From NCBI RefSeq assembly GCF_015240255.1, contig NZ_CP061205.1, forward strand, positions 1,261,501 to 1,325,500: a DNA stretch of 64,000 bases, in the 5' to 3' direction. Below the pieces are notes generated by a model. That model worked only from the letters and a program-made list of their open reading frames with translations, searched no databases and was not told where the DNA came from. A program made the position numbers and the translations under genes. This stretch comes from Kordiimonas pumila (GTDB taxonomy: Bacteria > Pseudomonadota > Alphaproteobacteria > Sphingomonadales > Kordiimonadaceae). Shown here piece after piece: positions 26,906 through 35,444 of the stretch (position 1 is the stretch's first letter; every line of letters starts with the position of its first letter).

Positions 26906-28837
26906 ATGAAACAGATGATGAAACAACTGTGTACGACAGCAGCACTTGCAATGTCGTTCACCCTGACGGCGATAGCACAGGATGAGGTGGTAACGCCTGA
27001 AGTAGTGCAAGAGGCCGTAGCACCAGTGGCTGAGCCTTATCCGGGCTTGGAAGCTTTTGTTGACGGCACGATGGAAGCCCAGTTTAAGCTGCTTGATATT
27101 TCAGCGATGACAGTTTCCATTGTTAAAGACGGCAAGGTTATTTTTGCTAAAGGTTACGGCATGCAGGACCGGGAAAAAGATATTCCGGTAAGTGCTGATA
27201 AATCCATGTTCCGTATTGGCTCGACATCTAAGCTGTTCACATGGACAGCGGTGATGCAACAGGTAGAGCGCGGCAACCTGGACCTTAATACAGACGTTAA
27301 CAAATATCTGAAAACGTTCCAGATCCCGGCGACATTTGATGAGCCGATTACCCTGAAGCACGTTATGACACACACAGCGGGCTTTGAAGATGGCGGCATG
27401 GGCTATCTTATTGGTTATGACCCTGCAAAGGCTTCTACACTGGCTGAAGCCATGGCAAAGCATATTCCTGCTCGCGTGAACAAACCGGGCGCTTATGGGT
27501 CCTATTCTAACTATGCAACCGCGCTTGCGGGCCTGATTGTACAGAATGTGTCTGGTGTACCGTTCAACGAATATGTGGAAAAGAATATCTACGAGCCTCT
27601 TGGCATGGATCATTCTTCATTCCGCGAGCCACTACCGGGTGACCTGCTCGGTGATATGACTATCGGCTATAAGCGTGAAGCTGGTGTGCAGGACCCACGT
27701 CCTTATGAGGTTTTAGGCGGTTTTGGTCCAGCCGGTTCTATGGCATCCAGCGCTACTGATATGGCGCAGTTCATGATGGCACACCTGAACGGCGGCGCGC
27801 TTAATGGCAACCGCATTCTACAGCCGGAAACCACTAAGCTCATGCATTCTGTTCTGTTCCAGCCTGACAAACGCCTTGGCGGTATGGCGCATGGTTTTTA
27901 TGAAGAATATATCAACGGCCACCGCCTTATTGGCCACGGCGGCGATACATTCCAGTTCCATACAAACCTGCTGATCGACCAAGATGAAGATCTGGGCATT
28001 TTTGTTTCGTACCAGACCATTACAGGCTCTAAAGGCCGGAACGAATTTATCCCGGCTTTCTACGACCATTATTACCCGCAGCCACTGGAAAAGGTTACTC
28101 CGCCTGCTGACTTTAACGAGCGCGCTGGCAAATATGCTGGCACGTATCAGTTCTGGCGTCATAACTTTAGTACAATTGAAAAAGCTATGGCTCTTGCAAG
28201 TGGTGGTTTTTCAGTAGCACCATCTGGCAAAAACACTTTGATCGTTAGTGGTTTTGAAGAGCCAAAACAGTTTGTTGAAGTGGATGAAAACCTGTTCCGT
28301 CAGGTAGACGGCAAGCTTCTTATTGCTTTTGGTGAAGATGCAAACGGCAATATTCAGGATCTGTATATCGACGGTCTGCCCTTTATGGGGCTAAGCCGGG
28401 CACCAGCTTTTGAATCGTCGCTCTATAAAATGCTGCTGCCGATTGTGTCATTGCTGCTGTTCCTAACAGTGTGGACAGGCTGGTTTTATCGCCGTAAGGA
28501 CTATAAAGCCATGCAAGCACCAGCGCGCACAGCCATTAAGCTATCTATGGCAACAAGCGTTCTTAATTTTGGGTTTATCTTCATGCTTGTTGGCATTATG
28601 GCGACCTACCAGATGGAAATATACGAAAGTATCCCGACCATTCTGAAAGTAGCCCTGATCCTGCCAATCCTGATTGTTCTTACAACACTTGGCATGGTGT
28701 ATTTTGCGGTAAAAGCATGGCGTGAGGGATTTTGGCGTCGTGGGCGTCAAATTCACTACACACTTGTTACACTGGCTGCCGTTTTCATGGTCATTTTCTA
28801 CTACTACTGGAACATGATCGGTTGGCAGTACCAATAG
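26906..28837 (+). CDS. Serine hydrolase 1, beta-lactamase/D-peptidase fold with C-terminal membrane domain
   Basis: 643 residues. A signal peptide (1-25) precedes a class C beta-lactamase-like domain with Ser106-x-x-Lys109 ('STSK'), Tyr200-Ser-Asn202 ('YSN') and a KTG-equivalent 'GHGGDTF'. A beta-barrel-like linker (about 395-505) leads to four C-terminal membrane helices ending 'YYYWNMIGWQYQ'. Soluble relatives include D-aminopeptidases, DD-peptidases and esterases; the membrane-tethered form faces the periplasm. The setting suggests hydrolysis of D-amino-acid peptides or esters rather than antibiotic resistance. Three further members follow in the island. Confidence 0.85.
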   Translation: MKQMMKQLCTTAALAMSFTLTAIAQDEVVTPEVVQEAVAPVAEPYPGLEAFVDGTMEAQFKLLDISAMTVSIVKDGKVIFAKGYGMQDREKDIPVSADKSMFRIGSTSKLFTWTAVMQQVERGNLDLNTDVNKYLKTFQIPATFDEPITLKHVMTHTAGFEDGGMGYLIGYDPAKASTLAEAMAKHIPARVNKPGAYGSYSNYATALAGLIVQNVSGVPFNEYVEKNIYEPLGMDHSSFREPLPGDLLGDMTIGYKREAGVQDPRPYEVLGGFGPAGSMASSATDMAQFMMAHLNGGALNGNRILQPETTKLMHSVLFQPDKRLGGMAHGFYEEYINGHRLIGHGGDTFQFHTNLLIDQDEDLGIFVSYQTITGSKGRNEFIPAFYDHYYPQPLEKVTPPADFNERAGKYAGTYQFWRHNFSTIEKAMALASGGFSVAPSGKNTLIVSGFEEPKQFVEVDENLFRQVDGKLLIAFGEDANGNIQDLYIDGLPFMGLSRAPAFESSLYKMLLPIVSLLLFLTVWTGWFYRRKDYKAMQAPARTAIKLSMATSVLNFGFIFMLVGIMATYQMEIYESIPTILKVALILPILIVLTTLGMVYFAVKAWREGFWRRGRQIHYTLVTLAAVFMVIFYYYWNMIGWQYQ

Positions 28838-29027
28838 GCTCTGTTGCCGTGCCTGCTGTGGTTTTGCAGGCGCGGGAATAGCCTGTTGATTAAAATAAAG
28901 TGCTCTTTGTACCCATTTGGGCGCCGGGAGCACCTCTATAACTAGAGCATCACTGCGCAGCGTGGGGGGACCACAGAAAACGTCTGTTTTCAAAGGCGCA
29001 AAAAAACACAAAAAAAAGGATGAGATC

Positions 29028-30194
29028 ATGACACTGAGTAAAAAAGTAAACCGTCGTTCATTTTTGCGTACAACGGGCGCAGCGGCAATCGCTTTCCCGA
29101 TGATTAATATGGGCGCTTACAAGGCTTTTGCATCAAGCGAAAAAAAATACAGTTCTAAAGCGGTAGATATTGTTAACACCACACAGGTGGTGGATATGCT
29201 GTCGATTATGGCGCCTTTTGGCCCCATGATGCTTTCTGCCTTCAGCGAGAAGCCAAAGCAGTCAGATTCGCTTGAGGTTACTGAAGAGCAGGTACAGCGC
29301 CTTTTGGCATCAGGCATTGATGTGTTTCACCCGGCGGTTGGGCTCGGCGCTGACGAGGCTGCCGGTTTTGTTGGTCGCATGAATGCTTATGCCGCACAGT
29401 ATCCTGAGTATTTCCAGCGTATCGATTCTGTAGCTGATTTTGATACCCTTAAAAAGGGCAAGCGTATTGGCTATATTATTGGTATCCAGAATTCCGACCA
29501 TTTCCGTGAAGTGGACGATGTAAACCAGTATTATTACATGGGCCAGCGCGTAAGCCAGCTTACCTACAATAGCCGTAACCTTATCGGCACTGGTTCAACG
29601 GACCGCAGCGACGGCGGCCTGAGCGATTTTGGTGTTGCGGTTGTTGAGCGCATGAACGAGCTGGGTATGGCTGTTGATGTGTCACACTGCGGTGACAGAA
29701 CCACGCTTGACGCTTTTGAAATTTCTAAAAAACCAGTTCTGATTACACATTCCAATGTACGGACACTGGCCGCAGGCCATGTGCGCTGTAAGCCAGACGA
29801 AGCCATTAAAGCAATGGGTAAAGCAGGCAGCGTAATGGGCATTACCGGTGTTCGTAACTTCCTAAGCCCAACTGATCCAACGACAATCGAAAACGTGCTT
29901 GATCATGTTGATTATGTTGCCAAACTTGTTGGTATTGAGCATGTGGGTATAGGGTCTGACATGGACCTTGACGGTTACGACGATATCCCAGAGCCAGCAT
30001 ATAGCGCCTTGAAAGCGGGTTATAAATCTACGTATGCTTTCCGTGATAAAATTGATGCGGAAGGTTTTGACCATCCAACACGCATGTTCGACCTGACAGA
30101 AGGCCTTATTAAACGCGGCTATTCTGACAGCGATATCCGGCTGGTACTGGGCCAAAACTTTAAGCGCGTTTTGGGCGATATCTGGACAGCCTAA
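29028..30194 (+). CDS. Tat-exported membrane dipeptidase (M19)-like protein, atypical metal site
   Basis: 388 residues from ATG 29028, preceded by AAGGATGAG. The twin-arginine signal 'NRRSFLRTTG' predicts Tat export. M19 features include 'LTYNSRNLIGTG', 'GLSDFGVAVVERMNELGMAVDVSHCG', 'LITHSNVR' and 'GSDMDLDG'. The first M19 metal motif, usually HxD near the mature N-terminus, reads 'AVDIVNTTQVVDML' here, so the two first-shell ligands appear missing. M19 enzymes hydrolyse dipeptides, including those with a D-residue at the C-terminus, which fits this island. Confidence 0.8.
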   Translation: MTLSKKVNRRSFLRTTGAAAIAFPMINMGAYKAFASSEKKYSSKAVDIVNTTQVVDMLSIMAPFGPMMLSAFSEKPKQSDSLEVTEEQVQRLLASGIDVFHPAVGLGADEAAGFVGRMNAYAAQYPEYFQRIDSVADFDTLKKGKRIGYIIGIQNSDHFREVDDVNQYYYMGQRVSQLTYNSRNLIGTGSTDRSDGGLSDFGVAVVERMNELGMAVDVSHCGDRTTLDAFEISKKPVLITHSNVRTLAAGHVRCKPDEAIKAMGKAGSVMGITGVRNFLSPTDPTTIENVLDHVDYVAKLVGIEHVGIGSDMDLDGYDDIPEPAYSALKAGYKSTYAFRDKIDAEGFDHPTRMFDLTEGLIKRGYSDSDIRLVLGQNFKRVLGDIWTA

Positions 30195-30218
30195 TACGTT
30201 TTTAAAGGGGGGAACGCG

Positions 30219-31799
30219 ATGCTAATTATACTGCAAAGCCTGTTGCTTTTGCTTTTAATCGCCACGGCGGTTTTAAGCTTTCTGCCAAAAGAAAAGTTTG
30301 GCAGCCTGGCACTTAAGGTTGCAATAGGCGCGATCTGTATCGCTGTTCTTGATCTTATTATGGGGCATGGGCGCTGGCAAATGGTGCCCGCCTATGCTCT
30401 ATCTCTTGTACTTTTTGCTATTATCTATTCCCGCACAAAACAAGATGCTAAAAAAAGCCTTGGCCGCAAGATTGCTTTTGGTGGCTATGTGGTTGTGGGC
30501 ACTGTGCTGCTGTGCGTGGCGGCGGTGCTGCCATATGCGTTTCCCATGTATGAGGTGCCTGCACCCACGGGCACCTATAAAGTTGGTTTTTCCAGCATTT
30601 ACATGAAGGATGAAAATCGTCCTGAAACATATACGGACGACCCAGACGACAAGCGCGAGCTTATGGTGCGGGTTTGGTACCCTTCTGATGTACCAGCGGG
30701 CACAAAGCCGCTGCCGTTTTTAACAGAAACGGAACCACTGCTTGCCACTTTAGGGCCAGTTCCCGACTTTCTCTTTGACCATGTGAAACAGATGCCGGGG
30801 CACAGTTATGCGGGTACACCGCTTCTAGCAGGTGAAAATAAGTTCCCCGTGCTGGTGTTTAGCCATGGGTTCGGCGTGTTTGCGCAGGGTAATGCGCTGG
30901 CGCTTGAGAACCTGGCAAGCCACGGCTATGTGGTGTTCAGTATTGAGCACCCCTATAATGCAGCGTGGGTGAAGTTCCCTGATGGCCATGTTGCCACGTT
31001 TGACGGAGGCGGCGTAAGCCCAGAGGGTGAAGAGGAAATGGCCGAGGCCATGCGGCTTTACACAAAGCTTGCGACAGGGCTTTATGAAGATGATTACAAC
31101 ACCTATCTGGCGGCGGCAAAAGCTTTTGCCCAGCCGCAGACAGCCAGTAATGAAGGCGTGACCCTATGGGTTGATGACACGGCTTTTGTGCTGGATGAAC
31201 TGGCGCTTGCAGGCAGCAGTGATAACCCGGGCATAGACCAGTTTGCCGGTAGGCTTGATATGGACAAGGTTGGTATTTTTGGCATGTCGTACGGCGGGGC
31301 AACCGCTGGCATGTTTTGTGCGCACGATGACCGCTGCACCGCAGGCCTTAATATGGACGGCTTCCAGTTCGGCGAAAACAGCTTTGATGTGGCGTTGGAA
31401 AAACCGTTCATGATTATGAACAGCGAGAGCAGGCTTGGCTTTAAGCAGTATCTTAATGCTGACTATGACTGGGACAAGCCCCTGCATTTCCACATGAATG
31501 ACTTTTTCTATTACCAGTCAAAAAACATTGCTTACAGCATGGTGGTGAGCGGTGCCACCCACATGAGCTATACGGACATGGGCTTTACGTCAAAGATTGG
31601 CGAGTGGATGGGTGCGCTTGGCCCGATCGATATTTATGCCATGAACGATATTATGAACGATTATACCTTGGCTTTCTTTGACAAACACCTGCGCGGGATA
31701 AATTCGCCGCTTCTAGAGGGGGATACAAGCGCCTATCCTAATGTCAGCTCCTTCATAAGCCGCGATGGCCGCAGCGTAAGTGCAGAAGAGGCACACTAA
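30219..31799 (+). CDS. Membrane-anchored alpha/beta hydrolase 1, PAF-acetylhydrolase-like
   Basis: 526 residues. Four N-terminal membrane helices (about 1-110) are followed by an alpha/beta-hydrolase domain. The domain has oxyanion 'FSHGFG' (about 215), nucleophile 'GMSYGG' with Ser357, an acid candidate in 'LNMDGFQ', and the catalytic His in 'GATHMSYTD'. The layout is that of platelet-activating-factor acetylhydrolase isoform II-type enzymes, which cut short acyl esters. It could remove acyl or ester groups from imported lipopeptide-like substrates. Its TAA overlaps the next ATG, giving a coupled pair of paralogues. Confidence 0.8.
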   Translation: MLIILQSLLLLLLIATAVLSFLPKEKFGSLALKVAIGAICIAVLDLIMGHGRWQMVPAYALSLVLFAIIYSRTKQDAKKSLGRKIAFGGYVVVGTVLLCVAAVLPYAFPMYEVPAPTGTYKVGFSSIYMKDENRPETYTDDPDDKRELMVRVWYPSDVPAGTKPLPFLTETEPLLATLGPVPDFLFDHVKQMPGHSYAGTPLLAGENKFPVLVFSHGFGVFAQGNALALENLASHGYVVFSIEHPYNAAWVKFPDGHVATFDGGGVSPEGEEEMAEAMRLYTKLATGLYEDDYNTYLAAAKAFAQPQTASNEGVTLWVDDTAFVLDELALAGSSDNPGIDQFAGRLDMDKVGIFGMSYGGATAGMFCAHDDRCTAGLNMDGFQFGENSFDVALEKPFMIMNSESRLGFKQYLNADYDWDKPLHFHMNDFFYYQSKNIAYSMVVSGATHMSYTDMGFTSKIGEWMGALGPIDIYAMNDIMNDYTLAFFDKHLRGINSPLLEGDTSAYPNVSSFISRDGRSVSAEEAH

Positions 31800-33373
31800 T
31801 GTTGGTGGTTATGGAAACTTTAGTGCTTCTTTTGCTGGTGGGTGCAGCGGTGCTGAGCTTTTTACCCAGCAAGCGTTTTGGTATGTGGGCTTTCCGGGTT
31901 GCGGCGGCGGCTATTCTGGTTGTTGTTCTTGATCAGCTTATGGGCCATGGCCGCTGGCAAATGACACCAGCGGCTGCGCTGGCGCTTGTTCTGGCGGGTG
32001 TTACATACTACCGGGCAAAACATGCGCCTGTTCGTACAACCGGCCGCAAACTTCTGTTTGGTGGCTATATTGTAGTGGCTGTGCTGTGGTTGGGCGCGGC
32101 CTGCGTGCTGCCAAAGATGTTCCCCATGTTTGATGCGCCTGTCCCTACGGGAAGTTATAAAGTAGGCTTCACCAGTCTTTATATGAAGGACGAAAGCCGC
32201 CCTGAAATATACACAGAGGACCCGAACGACAAACGCGAGCTTATGGTGCGGGTTTGGTACCCATCAGATGTGCCGGAGGGCAAAAAACCGCTGCCGTTTC
32301 TTTATATGAAAGAGCCACTGCTTGGCATCTTCTCAAGTGTAATGCCGGCACCGGATTTTATCTTTGACCATCTGCAACAGATACCGGGTCATAGCTATGC
32401 TGATACCCCTCTTTTAACGGGTGATAACAAATTTCCGGTTCTGGTGTTTAACCACGGTATGACCGTTTATGGCACTTTGAATTCACTCGTGCTCGAAAAT
32501 CTGGCAAGCCATGGCTATGTGGTTTTCAGTATTGAACACAGCTATAATGCGTCGTGGGTACAGTTTCCTGACGGCCGGGTGGCCACCTACAAAAAAGACT
32601 GGATGGGGCCTGTAAGTAAAGAGGCACAAGAAGCAGATAACAAACGTTTCCTGCAGCTTGGCCGCGGCCTGTATTCTGATGACTATGAAGTTTACCTAAA
32701 AGACGCAAAAGCCTTTGCCGAGCCGCAAGTGACCCTTAATAAAGGCCTTGATGTCTGGGTTGATGACACCGCTTTTATGCTGGATGAACTGGCGCTTGCA
32801 GGAAGCGGTAAAAACGCGGGCATAGACCAGTTTGCTGGCAGGCTTGATATGGACACGGTTGGTATCTTTGGCATGTCGTACGGCGGGGCAACCGCTGGCA
32901 TGTTCTGCGCCCGGGATGACCGCTGCACCGCAGGCCTTAATATGGATGGTTTCCAGTTTGGCCTAAACAGCTTTGATATTGTGCTTGAAAAACCGTTCAT
33001 GATCATGAACGGCGACCGCCGGATTGATTTTGAAAAAACTCTTGGTCCGGAACTGGACTGGTCTAAGCCGCTTAGCTTTGAAATGAACGATTTTGTGTAC
33101 CGTCAATCCAAAAGCATTGCATACAGCATGTCTGTTGGCGGGGCGACCCACGGTAATTTCACTGATGTTGGCTATACGTCAAAAGTTGGTGCATGGACTG
33201 GGCTTCTTGGGCCGATTGATATCAACACTATGAACGATATTATGAACGATTATACCCTCGCGTTCTTTAACAAGTATCTGCGCGGGATGAAGGAACCTTT
33301 GCTTGATGGGGGCAGGGATAGCCACCTCAATGTGGTGGCGTTTGTTATGCGTGATGGGAGCGCAGACAAATAA
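31799..33373 (+). CDS. Membrane-anchored alpha/beta hydrolase 2, paralogue
   Basis: 524 residues, clearly a tandem duplicate of the preceding gene. It has the same four N-terminal helices, 'FNHGMTV' oxyanion loop, 'GMSYGG' nucleophile and 'GGATHGNFTD' histidine region. The stretch from 'LDMDTVGIFGMSYGG' onward is almost identical at protein and DNA level, while the loop near residues 255-310 differs. That loop borders the substrate entry in this fold, so the pair may have diverged in specificity. Confidence 0.8.
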   Translation: MLVVMETLVLLLLVGAAVLSFLPSKRFGMWAFRVAAAAILVVVLDQLMGHGRWQMTPAAALALVLAGVTYYRAKHAPVRTTGRKLLFGGYIVVAVLWLGAACVLPKMFPMFDAPVPTGSYKVGFTSLYMKDESRPEIYTEDPNDKRELMVRVWYPSDVPEGKKPLPFLYMKEPLLGIFSSVMPAPDFIFDHLQQIPGHSYADTPLLTGDNKFPVLVFNHGMTVYGTLNSLVLENLASHGYVVFSIEHSYNASWVQFPDGRVATYKKDWMGPVSKEAQEADNKRFLQLGRGLYSDDYEVYLKDAKAFAEPQVTLNKGLDVWVDDTAFMLDELALAGSGKNAGIDQFAGRLDMDTVGIFGMSYGGATAGMFCARDDRCTAGLNMDGFQFGLNSFDIVLEKPFMIMNGDRRIDFEKTLGPELDWSKPLSFEMNDFVYRQSKSIAYSMSVGGATHGNFTDVGYTSKVGAWTGLLGPIDINTMNDIMNDYTLAFFNKYLRGMKEPLLDGGRDSHLNVVAFVMRDGSADK

Positions 33374-33415
33374 ATACAGGGCTAGTGCGAGGATAATAAT
33401 AGGGAGATTATAAGC

Positions 33416-35329
33416 ATGTTAAACAGATTTTTTAAAAGGCCATCTGGTTGGCAGGCAGCGCTGTTTGCCGCCACCATGATGTTCGGCGGGGCTGCAAGCC
33501 ACGCTCAGGAAGCACTTGATGTAACCGACCCAGAGGTTGTTGAAGCCTTTGTTGACGGTGTTGTTGTACCCAACATGAAAGCCTATCACAGCCCGTCTGG
33601 GGTTGTTGCTGTTATGAAAGGCGGCGAGGTTATCTTCAAAAAGGGTTACGGCTATATTGATGTTGAAAAACATATTCCGGTTGACCCTGACACCAGCATG
33701 TTCAGGCCGGGTTCCATTTCCAAGCTGTTTACCTGGTTTTCGGTTATGCAGCAGGTGGAAAAAGGCAAGCTGGACCTTGATACAGATGTAAACCAGTATC
33801 TAAAAACCTTTCAGGTGGCAGACACATACCCCGGCCAGCCGGTAACGCTGCGGGATATTATGACCCACACAGCAGGCTTTGAAGACGGTGGCATCGGCTA
33901 CCTTATCATTGATGACCCAGACCGCATTATACCGCTTGCAGAATCGCTTAAAACCCACCAGCCAGCACGGGTGAACCCGCCGGGCACACACACGGCTTAT
34001 TCTAACTGGGGTACAGCGCTTGCAGGGCTGATTGTGGCGAATGTGTCTGGCGTGGAATTTAACCAGTATGTGCAAGAAAATATCTTTGATGTGCTGGGCA
34101 TGACCCGCTCCAGCTTTGTAGAACCCTTGCCGCCTGAGCTGGATAAAAACATGGCGAAGGTTTATAAATACGAAGCTGGTAAATATATTGAAACAAACTA
34201 TGAGATTGTTTCAAACTTTGGCCCGGCTGGTGCGGCGGCTGTAACCGCGACTGACATGCTGCTGTTTGCGCGCGCTATTCTTAACGGCGGCGAATATAAC
34301 GGCAAGCGTATTTTAAAAGCAGAAACGCTTCAGCAAATGATTGATGAAGGCTTTGCCCATGATCCGCGTGTGCGCGGTATGGGCCTTGGTTTTATCAAGC
34401 GACGTTTTGGCCCTGACGGCCTCGATAACTTTGGCCATGACGGCGGCACCACCAAGTTCCTGTCACACTTTGGTATGTCTAAAAAATACGATCTTGTGGT
34501 GTTCTCGTCTTTCAATGGCCCCGGTAACGGGCCTGTGCATCAGGCATTTGTGAAGGGCTTTTATGACGAGTTCTTCCCGCAGGATATACCGGTGATAACA
34601 CCGCCTGCCGATTTTGCAGACCGTGCTGCCAAGTATGCTGGCACCTATAACAGCTACCGCGGTAACTTTACGCAGATTGAAGCATTGGCGCGTGGCCTTG
34701 GTGGCATGAAGGTTGTGCCAATGCCAGATAACACACTGTTGATCGGTGAAACACGTTATGTTGAGGTTGAAAAAAACCTGTTCCGTGAAGTAAACGATTA
34801 TGGCCGTGTTGCATTTCAGGAAGATGAAAACGGCGCTATAACCGGCTTTGTTATCGACGGTATGGGCGTTATGCAGCTTTACAAAGCACCGTTTTACCAG
34901 ACAACCAGTTTCATTAGTATTCTGGTTGGTTTTGCGGTTCTTATGTTTGTAAGTGTTTTTGTGCGCCTTGGCTACCAGTGGTCTACCTACCGGGCCTTGC
35001 CAAAAGCTGAAAAGCAGGCGTTTCAGGCGTCTGTACTTGTGGCAAGCCTGAACATTCTGTTTATGGTGCTGGCGGGTATCGGGGTAAGCGCAGGCTTCCC
35101 GGCGCTTATGTATGAACTGCCGTTTATCATCAAATTCTCGCTTGTGTTCTCAAGCCTTGCGGCGCTTGCGGGTCTTTATCACCTGTATCAGGCGGTGCAG
35201 GTGTGGCGTGCTGGCCTTTATGGCAGCGTTTGGGCGCGGGTTCGCTTTAGCCTTGTAACGCTGGCGGCGGTATCGATGGCGTGGTTCTACTATTACTGGA
35301 ACCTGATCGGCTTTCAGTATTTTTCATAA
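33416..35329 (+). CDS. Serine hydrolase 2, beta-lactamase fold with membrane tail
   Basis: 637 residues with a signal peptide (1-30, 'ASHAQ'). Active-site motifs are Ser100-x-x-Lys103 ('SISK'), Tyr195-Ser-Asn197 and 'GHDGGTTKF' in place of KTG. The same four-helix C-terminal membrane domain as serine hydrolase 1 ends 'YYYWNLIGFQYFS'. It is the first of a tandem pair with the next gene. The start has GGGAGA 12 bases before ATG. Periplasmic hydrolysis of D-amino-acid peptides or esters is inferred from context. Confidence 0.85.
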   Translation: MLNRFFKRPSGWQAALFAATMMFGGAASHAQEALDVTDPEVVEAFVDGVVVPNMKAYHSPSGVVAVMKGGEVIFKKGYGYIDVEKHIPVDPDTSMFRPGSISKLFTWFSVMQQVEKGKLDLDTDVNQYLKTFQVADTYPGQPVTLRDIMTHTAGFEDGGIGYLIIDDPDRIIPLAESLKTHQPARVNPPGTHTAYSNWGTALAGLIVANVSGVEFNQYVQENIFDVLGMTRSSFVEPLPPELDKNMAKVYKYEAGKYIETNYEIVSNFGPAGAAAVTATDMLLFARAILNGGEYNGKRILKAETLQQMIDEGFAHDPRVRGMGLGFIKRRFGPDGLDNFGHDGGTTKFLSHFGMSKKYDLVVFSSFNGPGNGPVHQAFVKGFYDEFFPQDIPVITPPADFADRAAKYAGTYNSYRGNFTQIEALARGLGGMKVVPMPDNTLLIGETRYVEVEKNLFREVNDYGRVAFQEDENGAITGFVIDGMGVMQLYKAPFYQTTSFISILVGFAVLMFVSVFVRLGYQWSTYRALPKAEKQAFQASVLVASLNILFMVLAGIGVSAGFPALMYELPFIIKFSLVFSSLAALAGLYHLYQAVQVWRAGLYGSVWARVRFSLVTLAAVSMAWFYYYWNLIGFQYFS

Positions 35330-35337
35330 ATATTATA

Positions 35338-35360
35338 GGGCCAGTGCTGCGCGCTGGCCC
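35338..35360 (+). other. Hairpin after serine hydrolase 2
   Basis: GGGCCAG and CTGGCCC pair around TGCTGCGCG. A very similar element (GGGGTCAG...CTGGCCCC) follows serine hydrolase 3 at about 37360-37385, so gene and hairpin were duplicated together. There is no T-run, and it is probably a 3'-end stabiliser or processing site. Confidence 0.6.
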
Positions 35361-35444
35361 ATCCTATGTGGCGTAAAGAAAGTTCCAGAGAGAGCTGCGC
35401 GGCATTGTTCAGGATATAGGGGAATAGCAGTGAGGATATCCAAT

